Shown here in pieces: positions 5,814 to 7,430 of a DNA stretch of 7,430 nt. The notes under the pieces were generated by a model, which searched no databases, was not told the DNA's origin, and saw only the letters and a list, made by a program, of their open reading frames with translations. A program made the translations under genes and the position numbers. This DNA comes from Candidatus Caenarcanales bacterium (GTDB lineage: Bacteria > Cyanobacteriota > Vampirovibrionia > LMEP-6097): assembly GCA_021299565.1 (NCBI GenBank), contig JAJTHA010000174.1, positions 1 through 7,430 of the forward strand, in the 5' to 3' direction. Position 1 is the stretch's first letter. Each line of letters starts with the position of its first letter.

Positions 5814-5976
5814 AACTACTCAGCATAAGCCAAATCTATAACCATAAAGTCACTCCGAGACCTGCGTAGCAGGTCGTGGGAGTCCACGATGCACCAGGTG
5901 AACTGGATTGCCACGCCGCTTCGCGGCTCGCAATGACCTTAAATTATATTTTCAAGCTTATGGCAGCTGAGTAGTT
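5814..5976. repeat. 163-bp nested inverted-repeat element (MITE/REP-like)
   Basis: It fills most of the 205-bp gap between the secreted-protein gene and pgm. The left end AACTACTCAGC (5814-5824) is the exact inverse of GCTGAGTAGTT (5966-5976). Next inward, ATAAGC (5825-5830) pairs with GCTTAT (5956-5961), leaving a 4-nt bulge GGCA on one side. Weaker AT pairing continues (TATAA 5837-5841 with TTATA 5944-5948), and the centre is the GC-rich multi-hairpin block at 5849-5937. It is more GC-rich in the centre than the flanking DNA, has no open frame of note, and shows no obvious direct repeat at its borders. It could be a non-autonomous mobile repeat or a structured leader/trailer RNA. Nothing else of note is seen in the gap outside it except the pgm promoter candidate. 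Confidence 0.75.
5849..5937. repeat. GC-rich core of the element: string of hairpins bounded by GTCA...TGAC
   Basis: Seen in order: GTCACT end (5849-5854); GACCTGC-GTA-GCAGGTC (5859-5875, 7-bp stem); TCGTGG-GAGT-CCACGA (5874-5889, 6-bp stem); CCAG-GTGAA-CTGG (5894-5906); ATTGC...GCAAT (5907-5911 with 5930-5934) enclosing GCCGC-TTC-GCGGC (5915-5927); AATGAC end (5932-5937), the near inverse of the left end. On the lower strand the last hairpin reads GTCATTGCGAG...GGCAATCC. As far as I recall, that resembles short dispersed palindromes seen in many unrelated bacterial genomes. It would probably be found in multiple copies in this genome. Confidence 0.7.
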
Positions 5977-5989
5977 ACCTGCGATTTTC

Positions 5990-6508
5990 TTATATCATAT
6001 AATGCGCAAGAAACTCATCATTGGAAGTTTCATTAGCCAGCTTTTTGCCATGATCATATAGATCAATATCGTAAGTAACTCCATTGACAACTTCTTTTTC
6101 AGCAACATCAATCACTTTTTTCGTTGCATATTTTTCAAGCTCTGCTACTGAAGCAGTTTGCGGACATGTCTCAATCTCCAAAAGAGCCTTATCTAGTTCT
6201 TTTTGAAGCTGATTAATTTCTGCTTCTAATTTGCTTACATCAGATTCCAAAACAGCAGATTGTTTAGTGATTTTTTCTAAATTTAGTAATTCATACAATA
6301 AAGAAACATCTGAGCTATCAACTGGTATTTGTTCAGGAGTGATAATTTTAGATTCAGGATTTATTGATGATTCCTGATCTTGAAGCTTATAAATTTCTTC
6401 TTGCATCATTGAAGAGATCCTATCGCTCAAGTTCACTTCAGCTGAAATCCTAGAAGCAGATACAAGAGCAAAAGCAAAAATAGTCAAAAGGGTGAGTTGC
6501 TTTTTCAT
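5990..6508 (-). CDS. Secreted small coiled-coil protein of unknown function
   Basis: I do not recognise this 172-aa protein. Seen: a signal peptide (MKKQ followed by a hydrophobic stretch TLLTIFAFALVSA, residues 5-18) with a likely cleavage after ISA at 23. There is no lipobox cysteine near the cut, so it is not a lipoprotein. Residues 24-75 are acidic and low in predicted order (PESK, PEQIP, DSSD). Residues about 76-113 form a heptad-like helix rich in L, E, K and Q (LESDVSKLEAEINQLQKEL), a likely coiled coil. One cysteine, C115, follows it. The C-terminus (140-172) is a short mixed segment including VVNGVTYDIDLYDHGK. The likely location is outside the cytoplasmic membrane or in the periplasm, possibly as a dimer through the coiled coil. 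It lies 46 nt downstream of recO and has no Shine-Dalgarno sequence. The signal peptide and clean reading frame argue that it is real. Confidence 0.8.
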   Translation of the reverse strand: MKKQLTLLTIFAFALVSASRISAEVNLSDRISSMMQEEIYKLQDQESSINPESKIITPEQIPVDSSDVSLLYELLNLEKITKQSAVLESDVSKLEAEINQLQKELDKALLEIETCPQTASVAELEKYATKKVIDVAEKEVVNGVTYDIDLYDHGKKLANETSNDEFLAHYMI

Positions 6509-6514
6509 GTATTT

Positions 6515-6520
6515 TATATA
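6515..6520 (-). promoter_or_regulatory. Possible -10 box upstream of the secreted-protein gene
   Basis: On the lower strand TATATA (overlapping TATAAA and TAAAAT) ends 6 nt before the ATG at 6508. It is at the same distance as the boxes before pgm and mqnC. There is no good -35 and the sequence is very AT-rich, so this is tentative. Confidence 0.25.
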
Positions 6521-6529
6521 TCGACATTT

Positions 6530-6545
6530 TTTAGTAAAAACTAAA
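6530..6545. other. Small AT-rich hairpin between recO and the secreted-protein gene
   Basis: TTTAGT-AAAA-ACTAAA is a perfect 6-bp stem with a 4-nt loop. It sits 21 nt upstream of the secreted-protein start and 9 nt past the recO stop. It has no T run on the lower strand, so it is not a convincing terminator. It could be an operator or chance in AT-rich DNA. Confidence 0.25.
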
Positions 6546-6554
6546 GTTAAATAA

Positions 6555-7337
6555 CTAATATTTTTGATCTAGAGATTGAATCTCTTGCTGAATAAGCTTC
6601 CAAGCCCTAAACTCAATGTGCAAGCGATATTCAAGGTGTTTATTGAGCAAGGTTAAAGCACGGTAAAGGAGATGACTCTCATATGATTCATCTAGATCTC
6701 CAGTAGTATCCAAAACTTTTAGTAGTTCAAAAAGCCCTGGCGCAAGCTTAATTACCCTTGAAGAATATGGATCAAAGTTCATCAAGTCCTCATAAGCTTT
6801 GCTGCTAATAATCGAGCCGTTTTCAAAATCAAAAAAACTCGCAGCCTTATCATCTGGTCTTTTGCGAGCACTAATGGTGCAATAATCCAATTCTGGCTTG
6901 TAACCTTGCAAATCTATATATTGCCAAAGTGAGTTAATCGCAAACTCCAAAGATCTTTGAGGCTGACTGTTGATAGTAGTCAAAAAATCTTTTACTAATT
7001 CAAACTGTTTTACAACTGTATCTTCGACTCTACTCGAGTTTTTGCTTAATTCAAGAAAGTAATAAGCAAAATTCATGGCAAGAAAATCTTTGGAGATATT
7101 TTTGAAATTGTTTATCAGTTTGATTTCTTTGATAATGTCCAAATTTTTGCCTTTAGCCAATAAAAACTCACAATGATTCATGACCTGTGCTTGCCCCGAG
7201 AATTTGCTGGTCGGATTAAAGGCACCTTTGGCGACTGCGTCTATCAGTCCATGGTCTGGACTAAAAAGCGTGAGAATTTTGTCTGACTCTGAAAGCTTGC
7301 GAGATTGTATGATGATGGCTTGGCTTTGATAATCCAT
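6555..7337 (-). CDS. recO: DNA repair protein RecO, zinc-finger cysteines lost
   Basis: RecO works with RecR (and RecF) to load RecA on SSB-coated single-stranded DNA and to anneal strands during gap repair. Seen: the N-terminal OB-fold signature AIIIQSRKLSESDKILTLFSPDHGLIDAVAKGAF (7-40), with the conserved ESDKILTLF-type strand and the VAKGA loop. FLLAKGKNLDIIKEIKLINNF (58-78) follows, then a helical domain with YYFLEL (92-97) and SLWQYIDLQGYKPELDYC (136-153). At 260 aa the length is normal. In many RecO proteins the position after the G-x-x-P-x-L segment carries two CxxC pairs that bind zinc. Here only Cys153 remains, and the region (153-182) has no other cysteine, so zinc binding is unlikely, as also in E. 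coli RecO. No Shine-Dalgarno sequence precedes the ATG at 7337. Confidence 0.9.
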   Translation of the reverse strand: MDYQSQAIIIQSRKLSESDKILTLFSPDHGLIDAVAKGAFNPTSKFSGQAQVMNHCEFLLAKGKNLDIIKEIKLINNFKNISKDFLAMNFAYYFLELSKNSSRVEDTVVKQFELVKDFLTTINSQPQRSLEFAINSLWQYIDLQGYKPELDYCTISARKRPDDKAASFFDFENGSIISSKAYEDLMNFDPYSSRVIKLAPGLFELLKVLDTTGDLDESYESHLLYRALTLLNKHLEYRLHIEFRAWKLIQQEIQSLDQKY

Positions 7338-7356
7338 TTTGTGGCTTTATTGCTTG

Positions 7357-7362
7357 ATTTTA
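7357..7362 (-). promoter_or_regulatory. Weak candidate -10 box for recO
   Basis: TAAAAT on the lower strand lies 19 nt before the recO ATG, which would give a leader of roughly a dozen nt. The matching -35 position (7380-7385, reading TAATGC) is poor and would overlap the -35 of the rightward promoter. Confidence 0.2.
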
Positions 7363-7377
7363 CGCCATTTTTTAGAT

Positions 7378-7406
7378 TTGCATTATCTTTGCTATTTTGT
7401 TATAAT
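7378..7406 (+). promoter_or_regulatory. Near-consensus sigma70-type promoter for the rightward gene at the edge
   Basis: TTGCAT at 7378-7383 (-35, 4 of 6 matches to TTGACA), exactly 17 bp, then TATAAT at 7401-7406 (-10, perfect) with a TGn extension (7398-7400). This is the best promoter in the window. Transcription would be expected to start about 7413-7415, right at the ATG at 7415. Confidence 0.75.
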
Positions 7407-7414
7407 ATATAGAC

Positions 7415-7430
7415 ATGAACGCTCCTATAA
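7415..7430 (+). CDS. Start of a possible rightward gene, cut by the window edge
   Basis: ATG followed by four open codons (reading M-N-A-P-I) begins 8 nt after a perfect -10 box and runs off the window. No Shine-Dalgarno sequence precedes it. The fit of promoter and ATG suggests a leaderless start; alternatively the true start lies beyond the window and this ATG is incidental. The product cannot be identified. Confidence 0.4.

Noticed and set aside
5849..5937. CRISPR array or tRNA
   Set aside because: The hairpins differ from each other in sequence and spacing, there are no direct repeats with spacers, and no cloverleaf or T-loop (GTTC) signature is present.
5814..5976. Insertion sequence with a transposase
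   Set aside because: It is only 163 bp, with no open frame that could encode a transposase and no visible target duplication at the borders.
6530..6545. Terminator for recO
   Set aside because: The hairpin is AT-only apart from one pair, and on the recO strand it is followed by A, not T.

Overview
The window is an AT-rich, gene-dense piece of bacterial chromosome. It carries seven complete protein genes, one gene cut off at the left edge, and the first codons of a possible gene at the right edge. All complete genes are chromosomal housekeeping or biosynthetic types. I see no phage, plasmid, transposase, CRISPR, rRNA or tRNA. TGA is used as a stop (first gene, mqnC), so the genetic code looks standard. 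The lineage cannot be fixed from this sequence. A futalosine-pathway menaquinone gene, a nearly complete lack of Shine-Dalgarno sequences and low GC would fit several deep-branching lineages, including non-photosynthetic relatives of cyanobacteria (Melainabacteria/Margulisbacteria type). That placement is only a guess.

Layout. Bases 1-1975 read rightward: the C-terminal part of a sulfonate/nitrate-type ABC substrate-binding protein, then trmD (tRNA m1G37 methyltransferase, 1-nt TGATG overlap) and uppP (undecaprenyl diphosphatase, 2-nt gap). An 82-bp convergent gap follows, holding two short hairpins and a T7 tract on the lower strand. Bases 2058-5784 read leftward as a tight operon in the order pgm (phosphohexomutase), mqnC (menaquinone biosynthesis), thrC (threonine synthase), with 5-nt spacing and then a 4-nt overlap. 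Upstream of pgm is a 205-bp gap almost filled by a 163-bp nested inverted-repeat element (5814-5976). Bases 5990-7337 continue leftward with a small secreted coiled-coil protein of unknown function and recO. The right edge has a near-consensus rightward promoter directly in front of an ATG.

How the genes relate: uppP (carrier lipid recycling) and pgm (sugar-1-phosphate supply) both serve envelope polysaccharide synthesis. mqnC makes a menaquinone precursor for respiration, thrC ends threonine synthesis, trmD protects reading-frame fidelity, and recO acts in recombinational repair. No single pathway links them.

Most notable observations: (1) TrmD has about 35 extra residues in its interdomain linker and lacks a tail of about the same size, and the insert resembles the missing tail. 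The catalytic Asp position is also Glu. (2) The 163-bp palindromic element contains several hairpins, two of them with GCGNAGC-type cores, and the same core occurs twice in the other intergenic gap. (3) Promoter -10-like boxes lie 6-8 nt before several start codons that have no Shine-Dalgarno sequence, which suggests leaderless mRNAs. (4) RecO lacks the zinc-finger cysteines, and MqnC carries an inserted loop. I did not find a convincing undescribed multi-gene system here.
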